A stretch of DNA of 64,000 nt from Embleya hyalina (lineage in GTDB: Bacteria; Actinomycetota; Actinomycetes; Streptomycetales; Streptomycetaceae), in the NCBI RefSeq assembly GCF_003967355.1, contig NZ_BIFH01000025.1:228887-292886 (forward strand), read 5' to 3'. Within the stretch, counting starts at the first letter, position 1; each line of letters starts with the position of its first letter. This document shows positions 25,360-34,322 of this stretch, piece after piece. The position numbers and the translations under genes are program-made. The notes beneath the pieces were generated by a model. It did not search any database. It was not told the origin of the DNA and worked only from the letters and a program-made list of their open reading frames with translations.

Positions 25360-26514
25360 ATGCATGGATCGCGCACCACCCCCTCCGGTTCCGCACCCGA
25401 GACCGTCGCAGGGCCCTCGCGTCGCCGTGTCCTCGGCGGCGTCCTCCTCGGCGCCGCCGGTCTCACGATCGGCGGTCAGGCGGCCCTGGCCCCGGCCGCG
25501 CGCGCCGCGGCTGCCCGGCGGGTGCCCGCCGACGACGTCGCGCACGTCCGCACCTGGATGGCCTGGCCGACCAGTTCGTCCATCTGGGGTCGACAGCTGA
25601 GCGGCGTGCAGAACGACATCGCCTTGATCGCCCGGACGATCGCCCGATTCGAACCGGTGATCATGTGTGCGCCGGACGCCTCCGGCGCGAGCGCCGCGCG
25701 CGCCAAGTGCGGCTCCACGGTCACCGTCATCAGCTCGATACCCGTCGACGACCTCTGGGCCCGCGACACCGCGCCCGTCTTCCGCACCGACGGCCAAGGC
25801 GGCCGCGACACCGTCGGCCTCGGCTTCAACGGCTGGGGAAACAAGCAGACGCACACCAGGGACGCCCGGGTCGCCGCCGGCATCGCGGCGTACGACCGAC
25901 TCGCCTTCACCCGTGCCGGGTTCACCGGCGAAGGCGGTGCCATCGAGACCGACGGCGACGGCACCGTCATGGCCACCGAGTCCAGCCTGGTCAACAGCAA
26001 CCGCAACCCCGGCATGAGCAAGGCGCAGATCGAGCAGGCGGTGCTGGCCGCCTACGGCGCGAGCAAGATGATCTGGGTGCCCGGCATCAAGGGCCAGGAC
26101 ATCACCGACGACCACATCGACGCCACCTCGCGCTTCATCGGCCCCGGCGTGGTGATGGTGCAGGTCCCGCCCGCGAACCGCACCGACATCTGGGCCCAGG
26201 ACGCCCGCAAACAGCTCGCGATCCTGTCCGCCGCCACGGACGCCCGCGGCCGCCGTCTCCAGGTCGTCCGCATCGACGGCCCCGACACCATCCGATCCAC
26301 GAACCCCGACTTCGTCGACTCCTACGTCAACTTCCACGTCTGCAACGGCGGCGTGGTCATGTCCCAGTTCGGTGACCGCGCCAAGGACGAAGCGGCCCGC
26401 CGGGTCGTCGCCGCCGCCTACCCCGGCCGCCAGGTGGTCCAACTCGACACCGACCGAATCGGCGGCGGTGGCGGCGGCATCCACTGCTCGACCATGCAGG
26501 AACCGGTGGCCTGA
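25360..26514 (+). CDS. Tat-exported agmatine deiminase/peptidyl-arginine deiminase family protein
   Basis: This is a 384-residue member of the agmatine deiminase/PAD_porph family, which hydrolyses guanidino groups to ureido groups and ammonia. A twin-arginine signal SRRRVLGGVLLGAAGLTIGG followed by AARAAAARR predicts export. Catalytic features are present: the Trp-Arg-Asp region DDLWARDTAPVF, the glycine loop GEGGAIE, the His-x-Asp in DDHIDAT and the nucleophilic cysteine in GGGGGIHCSTMQ. The ATG has an AGGGAGAG site. It is the first gene after the TGACTGA operator. Acting outside the cell, it could citrullinate peptides or convert external agmatine, with the downstream ABC importer taking up the product. 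Confidence 0.86.
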   Translation: MHGSRTTPSGSAPETVAGPSRRRVLGGVLLGAAGLTIGGQAALAPAARAAAARRVPADDVAHVRTWMAWPTSSSIWGRQLSGVQNDIALIARTIARFEPVIMCAPDASGASAARAKCGSTVTVISSIPVDDLWARDTAPVFRTDGQGGRDTVGLGFNGWGNKQTHTRDARVAAGIAAYDRLAFTRAGFTGEGGAIETDGDGTVMATESSLVNSNRNPGMSKAQIEQAVLAAYGASKMIWVPGIKGQDITDDHIDATSRFIGPGVVMVQVPPANRTDIWAQDARKQLAILSAATDARGRRLQVVRIDGPDTIRSTNPDFVDSYVNFHVCNGGVVMSQFGDRAKDEAARRVVAAAYPGRQVVQLDTDRIGGGGGGIHCSTMQEPVA

Positions 26515-26587
26515 CCGCCCTGCCCCCGCGCCACGGCCGGCGCCGGTCGTTCCCGACGCCCTGCACGACCCCTCCCGGAGTTCCCCC

Positions 26588-27219
26588 ATGTCTGCTGCCC
26601 TCCCGTCCCGCCGTGCCGTTCCGCGCCGTCCGCACGGTGCCGGTGTCGTCGCCCTCGGCGCCGTCGCCCGTATCGCGGACGCCGCGTCCGACACTCCCGG
26701 GGAGGGGGCCGGCCCCACGACGCCGGGAGGGGTCCCGGGTACGGCCGGCCCCGGAACACGGAGGCTCGGAGCCGAATGGGACCGGCACGAGCGCACGTCG
26801 ACCGTCCGGTCCGCCGCCGCGCCGCATCCGGTGTCGTCCTGCCGGGCACCGCGTTCCCCGGCGGCCCCGCGGACTCCCGGTCGCGGGCCGGCGACCGGGC
26901 CCGTTCCGTGCCGAAATCCGCCGTCGACGCCCGAGGCGAGCCCTTCGAGGTGGTCGACCTCCCGCAACCCGACCCGGACCTGATCACCTGCCGCGGCCAC
27001 GCGTTCGCCTCCGGCTGCGCCGACTTCTCCGTGGCCGACGGCGCGCCGTACATGCCGCGCTTCGGCGACGAGCGCGCGGACGACCCGGCCCGGCGGATCT
27101 TCCGCGACCACTGCTTCGGCCGTGACGTCGTGCCCGTCCCGATCGGCGCCATCGCGTCCGGCGGCGGCGGTGTCCACTGCGCCACCCACGACCGACCCGC
27201 CGCGCCGGCACCCGAGTAG
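26588..27219 (+). pseudogene. decayed agmatine deiminase copy
   Basis: The 5' part encodes a signal-like start (SRRAVPRRPHGAGVVALGAV) and then GAEWDRHERT, matching the mature N-terminus of secreted agmatine deiminases. A frameshift and loss of roughly 200 central residues follow. The C-terminal third then appears in another frame: DARGEPFEVVDLPQPD, MPRFGDERADDPARRIF and GAIASGGGGVHCATHDRP with the catalytic cysteine motif. The His-x-Asp and Arg-Asp sites are gone, so it cannot be active. It is the third deiminase sequence of the locus and points to an ancestral tandem duplication. Confidence 0.72.
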
Positions 27220-27304
27220 GCCGTCGCCGACGGCACATCCGCTCCATCCGCACGGGGACGAGCCCGTCGCCCCGTCCGCGTATCACGAACCACCTGGAGA
27301 CACC

Positions 27305-28045
27305 GTGCAGTTGACCCCGACCGAGCGCGATCGGCTGCTGCTGTTCACGGCGGCCGAACTGGCGCGCCGTCGCCGGGACGCCGGGCTGCCGCTGAACATG
27401 CCCGAGGCGACCGCGCTGATCGCCGACACCGTGTGCGAGGCGGCCCGTGCGGGACACCGGCTCGCGGACGCCGTCGAGGCCGCCCGCCGCGTGCTCGGCC
27501 CGGACGACGTGCTGCCCGGCGTCGTCGACCTGGTCACCGAGGTATACGTGGAAGCCGTCTTCCCCGACGGCACCCGACTTGCCGTGGTGACCGACCCGTT
27601 CGGCCATCCCGGCCACGGCGACGCGGCGCCCGGCGCGGTGATCCCGGCGACCGAGGCCGCCGCCGGGCCGGAGCCGGTGACCCGGATCACGGTGCGCAAC
27701 ACCGCCTCGGTACCGGTCAGTGTGACCTCACACTTCCACTTCTTCGAGGCCAACCCGCGCCTGGACTTCGACCGGGCGGCGGCCTACGGCATGCGACCGG
27801 CGGCGCCCGCGGGCGTGTCGACCCGGTTCGACCCCGGCGCCGATGTCGAGATCGGCCTCGTGCCGATGGGCGGCGCGCGCATCGCGATCGGCTTCGCCGG
27901 TCTGGTCGACGGACCGCTGGACGCGCCGGGCGCCAAGGCCGAGGCGCTGCGCCGCGCGGCGGCGTCCGGCTACCTCGGCGCGGCCCCCGGCGCCGGCGAT
28001 GCCTCGGCCGCGCCCGAGCCGGGGCACGGAAGGGAACTCGCATGA
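27305..28045 (+). CDS. ureAB: urease gamma-beta fusion subunit
   Basis: This 246-residue protein joins the two small urease subunits. Residues 1 to about 100 form the gamma subunit (LTPTERDRLLLFTAAELARR, ALIADTVCEAARAG, YVEAVFPDGTRLAVVTDP). The rest is the beta subunit (GAVIPATEA, VRNTASVPVSVTSHFHFFE, NPRLDFDRAAAYGMR, RFDPGADVEIGLVPMGG). Gamma-beta fusions are known in actinomycetes and Helicobacter. The GTG start has a GGAG site. It overlaps ureC by ATGA. It lies between deiminase genes and no UreD, E, F or G gene is nearby, so nickel insertion would need factors encoded elsewhere. Confidence 0.9.
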   Translation: MQLTPTERDRLLLFTAAELARRRRDAGLPLNMPEATALIADTVCEAARAGHRLADAVEAARRVLGPDDVLPGVVDLVTEVYVEAVFPDGTRLAVVTDPFGHPGHGDAAPGAVIPATEAAAGPEPVTRITVRNTASVPVSVTSHFHFFEANPRLDFDRAAAYGMRPAAPAGVSTRFDPGADVEIGLVPMGGARIAIGFAGLVDGPLDAPGAKAEALRRAAASGYLGAAPGAGDASAAPEPGHGRELA

Positions 28046-29754
28046 GTGGCGGCCCCCTCGACGCCCGCGAGTACGCGGCCGTGCACGGCCCCCGGGCGGG
28101 TGACCGGATCCGCCTGGGCGACTCCGGTCTGGTCGTCCGGGTCGAGTCCGACGCGCAGGCCGGCGGGGACGAGTTCCTCGCGGGTTTCGGCAAGACCGCC
28201 CGGGACGGCCTGCATCTGAAGGCCGTGACGGTCCGCGAGACCTGCGACGTGGTGATCTCCAACGTCGTGGTGATCGACGCGATCCAGGGCATCCGCAAGG
28301 TGTCCATCGGCATCCGCGAGGGGCGCATCGCCTCGATCGGGCGGGCCGGCAACCCGGACACCCTCGACGGCGTCGACGTCGTCGTGGGCACCGGCACCGC
28401 GATCGTGTCGGGGGAGGGACTGATCGCCACCGCCGGCGCCATCGACACGCACGTCCATCTGCTCAGCCCGCGGATCATGGAGGCGTCGCTCGCGTCGGGC
28501 GTGACCACGATCATCGGCCAGGAGTTCGGCCCGCTCTGGGGCGTCGGCGTCAACTCGCCGTGGGCGCTGCGGCACGCTTTCAACTCCTTCGACGCGTGGC
28601 CGGTGAACATCGGCTTCCTCGGCCGCGGTTCGGCCTCCGAACCGGCGCCGCTCGTGGAAGCGCTCGCGGAAGGCGGCGCCTGCGGGTTCAAGGTCCACGA
28701 GGACATGGGGGCGCACGCCCGCGCCCTCGACACCGCGCTGCGGGTGGCCGAGGACCACGACGTGCAAGTGGCGCTGCACAGCGACGGGTTGAACGAGTGC
28801 CTGTCGGTCGAGGACACCCTGTCCGTACTCGAAGGGCGCACCATCCACGCCTTCCACATCGAAGGCTGCGGCGGCGGACACGTCCCGAACGTCCTCAAGA
28901 TGGCCGGGGTCGCCAACGTCATCGGCTCGTCCACCAATCCCACGCTGCCCTTCGGGCGCGACGCCGTGGCCGAGCACTACGGCATGATCGTCTCCGTCCA
29001 CGGCCTCAAGACCGACCTTCCCGGCGACGCCGCCATGGCGCGCGACCGCATCCGGGCGGGGACGATGGGCGCCGAGGACGTCCTGCACGACCTGGGCGTC
29101 ATCGGCATCACGTCGTCGGACGCCCAGGGCATGGGCCGCGCGGGCGAGACCGTGCGCCGCACCTTCGCGGTCGCCGGGAAGATGAGGCACGAGTTCGGCC
29201 CGGCGGACGGGGACGGGCCGCACGACGACAACGCCCGCGTGCTCCGCTACATCGCCAAGCTCACCATCAACCCGGCCATCGCCCACGGACTCTCCCACGA
29301 GGTCGGGTCGCTCGAGGTCGGCAAGATGGCGGACATCGTGCTCTGGCGTCCGGCGACGTTCGGGGCCAAGCCGCAGATGGTCCTCAAGTCCGGCTTCCCG
29401 GCGTACGGCGTCACCGGCGACCCGAACGCCGCCACGGACAACTGCCAACCGTTGGTGATGGGGCCGTTGTTCGGCGGACACGGCGCGACGCCCGCCGACC
29501 TGTCCGTGGCCTTCGTCAGCCGAGCCGCCGCGGAAGCCGGGTCGGCCGGCCGGCCGTACGACGGCATGACCACCCGCCGCCGCCGGGTCGCCGTGCGCGG
29601 CACCCGCGGCATCGGCCCCGCCGACATGGTGCGCAACGCGCGCACCGGCCGGGTGCAGGTGGACGCCCGCACCGGCCTGGTGACCCTCGACGGCGCCCCG
29701 CTGCACTCCGAACCCGCGGACGAGGTCTCCCTCAACCGCCTGTACTTCCTCTGA
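28042..29754 (+). CDS. ureC: urease alpha subunit-like catalytic protein, altered flap
   Basis: This 570-residue protein has the full nickel-site set of urease: His137 and His139 in DTHVHL, Lys217 (to be carbamylated) and His219 in CGFKVHED, His246 in ALHSDGLNE, His272 in AFHIEGCGGGH and Asp360 in SSDAQGMGR. From Lys217 on, the numbering matches Klebsiella urease. The mobile flap differs: the usual CHH triad reads Val319-His320-Gly321 (MIVSVHGLKTD), so the flap cysteine is lost while catalytic His320 and Arg336 remain. Such a flap could accept a larger substituted urea. It is coupled to ureAB and followed by a hairpin and a cytosolic agmatine deiminase. Activity on urea is possible but unproven. 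Confidence 0.9.
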   Translation: MSGGPLDAREYAAVHGPRAGDRIRLGDSGLVVRVESDAQAGGDEFLAGFGKTARDGLHLKAVTVRETCDVVISNVVVIDAIQGIRKVSIGIREGRIASIGRAGNPDTLDGVDVVVGTGTAIVSGEGLIATAGAIDTHVHLLSPRIMEASLASGVTTIIGQEFGPLWGVGVNSPWALRHAFNSFDAWPVNIGFLGRGSASEPAPLVEALAEGGACGFKVHEDMGAHARALDTALRVAEDHDVQVALHSDGLNECLSVEDTLSVLEGRTIHAFHIEGCGGGHVPNVLKMAGVANVIGSSTNPTLPFGRDAVAEHYGMIVSVHGLKTDLPGDAAMARDRIRAGTMGAEDVLHDLGVIGITSSDAQGMGRAGETVRRTFAVAGKMRHEFGPADGDGPHDDNARVLRYIAKLTINPAIAHGLSHEVGSLEVGKMADIVLWRPATFGAKPQMVLKSGFPAYGVTGDPNAATDNCQPLVMGPLFGGHGATPADLSVAFVSRAAAEAGSAGRPYDGMTTRRRRVAVRGTRGIGPADMVRNARTGRVQVDARTGLVTLDGAPLHSEPADEVSLNRLYFL

Positions 29755-29758
29755 AATC

Positions 29759-29773
29759 CCGGGGCGTCCCCGG
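29759..29773 (+). terminator. short intercistronic hairpin
   Basis: CCGGGG-CGT-CCCCGG forms a six-pair hairpin five bases after the ureC stop. It may attenuate transcription or stabilise the upstream message; there is no U-tract. Confidence 0.4.
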
Positions 29774-29828
29774 ACCCATCGGCCGGCACCACACCGCGCC
29801 TGCCCACGCACGACGAAACGAGAAACCC

Positions 29829-30857
29829 ATGACGTACCGAATGCCCGCCGAGTGGACCCCTCACGACGGCTGCCTCATGGCCTGGCCCACCCGGCCCGAC
29901 CTGTGGGGCGACATGTTCGACCACGCCAAGCACGAGTACGCCGCCGTCGCCCGCGCCATCGCCGAGTTCGAACCCGTCACCATGGTCACCGTCCCCGGTG
30001 CCGCCCGGGACGCCCGCGCACTGTGCGGCGACGGCATCCGCATCATCGAACTGCCCATCGACGACTCGTGGTTCCGCGACTCCGGCCCGATCTTCGTACT
30101 CGACGAAGCCGGCGCGCGGGCGGGCGTCGACTTCCGCTTCAACGCGTGGGGCGGCAAGCACCACCCGTGGGACGCCGACGACAGGATCGCCGCGGCCCTG
30201 ACCGACACGCTCGGCGACCCGCGCATCGACTCCCCGATGATCCTCGAAGGCGGCGCCATCACCGTCGACGGCGAAGGCACACTCATCACCACCGAGCAGT
30301 GCCTGCTGCACCCCAACCGCAACCCGGGCATGACCCGCGCCGAGATCGAGACCGAACTCAAGGCGCGCCTGGGCGTCACCAAGGTGATCTGGCTGCCGTA
30401 CGGCGGGCTCCTGGACACCGAGACCGACGGACACGTCGACGGCGTCTGCGCGTTCACCGCCCCCGGCAAGCTCATCGTGCAACTGCCGGCCGACCCGGCA
30501 CACCCCGACTACGCGCGCATGCGCGCCAACCGCGCGGTGCTGGAGGCGTCCAGCGACGCGCGGGGACGCCGGTTCGAGATCGTCGACGTCCCCCAGACGG
30601 CGTTCGTCGCGTGGGGCGGCAGCGACATCGAGGTCTGCTACCTCAACTTCTACGTCGCCAACGGCGGCGTGATCGTGCCGATCGCCGACCACCCCGAGGA
30701 CGCGGGCGCGCTCGCGATCGTCCAGTCCGCCTTCCCCGACCGCAAGGTCGTCGGCGTCCCGACCCGCACCGTGGCGTTCGGCGGCGGCGGCGTCCACTGC
30801 ATCACCCAGCAGATCCCCGCGGCGCGCCCGACGACCACCGAAGGGAACCTCCGATGA
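29829..30857 (+). CDS. aguA: agmatine deiminase, cytosolic
   Basis: This is a 342-residue agmatine deiminase-family enzyme without a signal peptide. Agmatine deiminase converts agmatine to N-carbamoylputrescine and ammonia. Visible catalytic parts are Arg83-Asp84 in DSWFRDSGPIF, Glu140 in ILEGGAI, His202-x-Asp204 in DGHVDGV and Cys324 in GGGGVHCITQQ. The start MPAEWTPHDGCLMAWP matches the family N-terminus. It overlaps the solute-binding protein gene by ATGA. No nitrilase-type N-carbamoylputrescine amidase is encoded in the window. The nearest enzyme able to split a ureido group is the urease-like UreABC upstream. Confidence 0.9.
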   Translation: MTYRMPAEWTPHDGCLMAWPTRPDLWGDMFDHAKHEYAAVARAIAEFEPVTMVTVPGAARDARALCGDGIRIIELPIDDSWFRDSGPIFVLDEAGARAGVDFRFNAWGGKHHPWDADDRIAAALTDTLGDPRIDSPMILEGGAITVDGEGTLITTEQCLLHPNRNPGMTRAEIETELKARLGVTKVIWLPYGGLLDTETDGHVDGVCAFTAPGKLIVQLPADPAHPDYARMRANRAVLEASSDARGRRFEIVDVPQTAFVAWGGSDIEVCYLNFYVANGGVIVPIADHPEDAGALAIVQSAFPDRKVVGVPTRTVAFGGGGVHCITQQIPAARPTTTEGNLR

Positions 30858-32509
30858 CGACACCCGGGTCCACCCTCCTCGGACGATCGCGGCGGGCCGC
30901 ATTGCCCGCGGTCGCCGCCGCGGCGGCCCTCGCCATGGTCGCGGCCTGCTCCGGACCGCCCAAGCACGACCCGGCTCGGCAGGCCGCGAACTACCGGCTG
31001 TCCCCCGGTACCCCGCCGGCCAAGGGGAACATCGACTCGTTCCGCTGGGCGCTGTACGCCGAACCGCTCTCCCTGGACTACATCACCGCGTTCGACTACC
31101 CGCAGAACACGGTGCTGTCCAACGTCTGCGAGAGTCTGATGCGCTGGACGCCGCAACTGACCCTGGCACCGGGCCTGGCCGAGAAGGCGGCCAACCCGGA
31201 CCCCACCACGTGGGTCTACGACCTCAGGCCGGGCGTGAAATTCCACGACGGGTCGGTGATGACCGCCGACGACGTCGTCTACAGCTTCGGCCGCCAGACG
31301 AACCCCGAACTGGGCGCCGCGTGGGCCGAGTCGTTCGAGAACGTCGACACCGTCACCGCCACCGGACCGCTCCAGGTCACCGTCAAGCTCAAGCAGGCCG
31401 ACTCCCTCTTCCCCCAACTGATGGCCACCGCGGCCGGCGTCGTGGCGAGCAGGAAGGGCGTGGAGGCCGCCGGCAAGGACTACGGCACCACCGGCGGCCT
31501 CGACTGCACCGGCCCGTACAGGCTCGGCGACTGGGCCAAGGGCCAGTCCCTCAAGCTCGAACGCTTCGACGACTACTGGGGCACCAAGGCCAAGGCCCGG
31601 ACCGTCGAGTTCAAGTTCCTCACCGACGCGTCGGCGCGCACCAACGCGATGCTCGGCGGCGAGGTCGACGGCGGATTCCTCATACCGAGCGAGAGCTACG
31701 AGCGGCTGCGCACCGGCGGCGCGGGCACCCTGTACTTCGGTGAGGGCCTGAGCACCCTCAACGTCAACGTCACCAGCATGAAGGGCACCCTCTCCGACGT
31801 CCGCGTGCGCAGGGCCCTGTCGATGGCGCTGGACCGTCCCGGAATCGTCAGGACGGCGCTCGCCGGCAACGGGACGGCGACCGCCTCCCTGACCCCGCGC
31901 GCGGCCTGGGCGGGCGCCCCCGCCGACGCGCAGGCCGCCGCGTTCGACCACCTGCCGTCGAGTACGCAGGACATCGAGCAGGCGAAGAAGCTCATCGAGG
32001 AGGCCGGCGCCAAGGGCAAGACGGTCACCGTCGCCACCAGCCCGATCGGCCAGGACGTCTCCGTGGTCGCCACCGCGATCCGCGACGCCGGCGCCAGGAT
32101 CGGCCTCGAGGTCGAATTGAAGACCATCGCCCCGGACGCCTTCTCCGCGCTGTTCACCGACCCCAAGGCCCGCGAGGGCATCGACCTGTTCCCCGAGACG
32201 TACTACCTGTCCGTCACCGACCCGGTCGACCTGCTGCGGAACTTCCGCACCGGTGGCTACCAGAACCACGCGGGCTACAGCGACGCCGAGTTCGACGCCC
32301 TGGTCGCGAAGATCACCGAAACCTACGATCCGACACAACGGTTCGCGCTGGAGGCGAAACTCCAGCAGAAGGCCGCGGACGACGTGCTGTGGATGCCCAT
32401 CGCCGAATGGCCGTCCACGGTCTTCCTGAACAAGAGGATCACCGGCGCGCCGACGACCATCGCGTACATGTACTACCCGTGGGCGGCGGATGTGGGGGCC
32501 TCGGGGTGA
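30854..32509 (+). CDS. ABC transporter substrate-binding lipoprotein (SBP_bac_5)
   Basis: This 551-residue extracytoplasmic receptor belongs to the peptide/opine/nickel family 5. An Arg-containing signal peptide ends in a lipobox with Cys32 (LAMVAAC), so it is membrane-anchored. Family blocks include LRPGVKFHDGSVMTADDVVYSF, given here in part as GVKFHDGSVMTADDV, and CTGPYRLGDWAKGQSLKLER. Family 5 receptors bind oligopeptides, and some bind nickel complexes. In this operon, peptides, arginine derivatives or nickel for the urease are all possible ligands. It is coupled to the deiminase upstream and to the permease downstream (GTGA). Confidence 0.88.
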   Translation: MTTPGSTLLGRSRRAALPAVAAAAALAMVAACSGPPKHDPARQAANYRLSPGTPPAKGNIDSFRWALYAEPLSLDYITAFDYPQNTVLSNVCESLMRWTPQLTLAPGLAEKAANPDPTTWVYDLRPGVKFHDGSVMTADDVVYSFGRQTNPELGAAWAESFENVDTVTATGPLQVTVKLKQADSLFPQLMATAAGVVASRKGVEAAGKDYGTTGGLDCTGPYRLGDWAKGQSLKLERFDDYWGTKAKARTVEFKFLTDASARTNAMLGGEVDGGFLIPSESYERLRTGGAGTLYFGEGLSTLNVNVTSMKGTLSDVRVRRALSMALDRPGIVRTALAGNGTATASLTPRAAWAGAPADAQAAAFDHLPSSTQDIEQAKKLIEEAGAKGKTVTVATSPIGQDVSVVATAIRDAGARIGLEVELKTIAPDAFSALFTDPKAREGIDLFPETYYLSVTDPVDLLRNFRTGGYQNHAGYSDAEFDALVAKITETYDPTQRFALEAKLQQKAADDVLWMPIAEWPSTVFLNKRITGAPTTIAYMYYPWAADVGASG

Positions 32510-33468
32510 ATTTCGTGAGATTCGCCGTCCGGCGGCTGCTGGAGATGGCCGCCACCCTGCTCGGCGCTTCGTTCGTGGTCTTCGGCGCGATGTACCTCGC
32601 GCCGGGCAATCCGGCGAGTTTCCTGCTGGGCGGGCGGTCGGCGTCCCCGGCCGCCCTCGCGGCGATCGACAGGCAGTACCACCTGAACGACCCGTTCATC
32701 GAGCAGTACGCGCGCTGGCTCGGGAACATCCTGCACGGCGACTTCGGCCGCTCGATCGAGTACCGCACCGACGTGTCCCACCTGCTCTCCTCCCGCCTGC
32801 CCACCACACTGCTGCTGGTCGGCATGGCCCTGGTCGTCGTGGTGCTCCTCGGACTCGCACTCGGCTGGGCCGGCGCCGTGCGCGGCGGCGCGACCGACTC
32901 CGCGATCCTCGTCGGCACCACCTTCGCGATCGGCACCCCGGCGTTCGTCGCGGCCATCCTGCTGCAAGGCTTCCTCGCGGTCGAACTCGGCTGGTTCCCC
33001 TCCAGCGGGAGCGGCAGCGGCGACGGCATCGCCGCCATGCTGTGGCACCTGACACTGCCGGCCATCGCGCTCGCGCTGTACCTGGTCGGGATGCTCGCCC
33101 GGGTGACCCGCAGCGCCATGCTCGAGCAACTCACCTCCGAACACGTCGCCGTCGCCCGCAGCCGCGGCATCCCGGAACGGCACGTCATCAGCCGCCACGT
33201 CTTCCGCAACGCCCTCGGCGCGGTGCTGACCACCGCCGGACTGATCGTCTCCAGCCTGCTGGTGTGCACCGTCCTCGTCGAAACCGCGTTCAGCGTCGGC
33301 GGCGTCGGCCAGCTCCTCGAACTCTCCTCCACCACCAAGGACTTCCCCGTCGTCCAGGCCATCTCCCTGATCATCGTCGCACTGTTCATGACCGTGAACC
33401 TGATCATCGACCTGCTGCTCCCCGTCGTCGACCCGCGCATCACCCTGGGAACGAGGGCCACCGGATGA
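32506..33468 (+). CDS. ABC transporter permease, Opp/DppB type
   Basis: This 320-residue inner-membrane permease has about six helices. The N-terminal helix reads LLEMAATLLGASFVVFGAMY, followed by the typical LAPGNPA loop. The cytoplasmic EAA loop is visible in SEHVAVARSRGIPERHVISR. The C-terminus has DLLLPVVDPRI, a DppB-like end. The GTG start overlaps the receptor gene stop; GTG 32515 in the same frame is an alternative. It pairs with the DppC-type permease directly downstream. Confidence 0.9.
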   Translation: MNFVRFAVRRLLEMAATLLGASFVVFGAMYLAPGNPASFLLGGRSASPAALAAIDRQYHLNDPFIEQYARWLGNILHGDFGRSIEYRTDVSHLLSSRLPTTLLLVGMALVVVVLLGLALGWAGAVRGGATDSAILVGTTFAIGTPAFVAAILLQGFLAVELGWFPSSGSGSGDGIAAMLWHLTLPAIALALYLVGMLARVTRSAMLEQLTSEHVAVARSRGIPERHVISRHVFRNALGAVLTTAGLIVSSLLVCTVLVETAFSVGGVGQLLELSSTTKDFPVVQAISLIIVALFMTVNLIIDLLLPVVDPRITLGTRATG

Positions 33469-34322
33469 CCATGACCCTCGTGCGCCGCCCCGGGCTCGCG
33501 CGGCTGCGCGCGACCGACCGCGGTCCCCTGTACCTGGCGAGTGCCGGCTTCGTCGGCCTCGTCGTGGCGGTCGCCCTGCTCGCGCCGTGGATCGCCCCGC
33601 ACGACCCGAACACGGTGGAACTGGGCAACGCCCTCGCGGCGCCGTCCGGCGACCACCTGCTCGGCGTCGACGCGGCCGGCCGAGACACCCTGTCCCGCCT
33701 CGTGGTGGGTGCCCGCACCTCGCTCCTCGGCCCGCTCGGGGTCGTGGTGTTCTCCACCCTGGCGGGCGGCGCCGTCGGCGTCGTGGCCGGGTGGCGGGGC
33801 GGATGGCTGGACTCGCTCCTGTCCCGCACCACCGAACTGACTCTGGCCTTCCCCGGTCTGCTCCTCGCCATCTTGTTCACGTCGGTCTACGGCGAGGGGC
33901 TCCTCGCACCGGTGGTCGCACTGTCGATCGCGTACCTGCCCTATGTCGCCCGGCTGGCCCGCTCCCTCGTGCTCGCCGAACGCGAACGCCCTTACGTGGC
34001 CGCGTACCGGGTGCAAGGCCACTCGGGCACCGACGTCTGTCTGCGGCACGTGGTCCCCAACATCGCCCCCGTCGTCCTGGCCCAGTGCACCGTCAACTTC
34101 GGCTACGCGCTGATCGACCTGGCCGGCCTGTCCTTCCTCGGCCTGGGCGTACCCGCCCTCACCCCGGACTGGGGACGCATGGTCTTCGACGGCAAGTCCG
34201 CCATCCAGAGCGGCTACCCGCTCTCCGCGATCGTCCCCTGCCTGGTGATCATCCTGACCGTCGTGGCCTTCAACGTGGTCGGCGAACACTGGGCCGACAA
34301 GGTCGCCGGAAGGAACCGATGA
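33465..34322 (+). CDS. ABC transporter permease, Opp/DppC type
   Basis: This 285-residue permease has an N-terminal helix before the periplasmic sequence APWIAPHDPNTVELGNALAA and the DppC hallmark HLLGVDAAGRDTLSRLVVGA. The EAA loop lies in YVAAYRVQGHSGTDVCLRHV, and the end reads LSFLGLGVPALTPDWGRMV. It overlaps both neighbouring genes by ATGA, so receptor, permeases and ATPases are translated in step. Confidence 0.9.
   Translation: MTMTLVRRPGLARLRATDRGPLYLASAGFVGLVVAVALLAPWIAPHDPNTVELGNALAAPSGDHLLGVDAAGRDTLSRLVVGARTSLLGPLGVVVFSTLAGGAVGVVAGWRGGWLDSLLSRTTELTLAFPGLLLAILFTSVYGEGLLAPVVALSIAYLPYVARLARSLVLAERERPYVAAYRVQGHSGTDVCLRHVVPNIAPVVLAQCTVNFGYALIDLAGLSFLGLGVPALTPDWGRMVFDGKSAIQSGYPLSAIVPCLVIILTVVAFNVVGEHWADKVAGRNR

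Noticed and set aside
27970..29811. 613-codon open frame antisense to ureC
   Set aside because: UreC motifs are complete on the plus strand; the antisense frame is compositionally biased and lacks domains.
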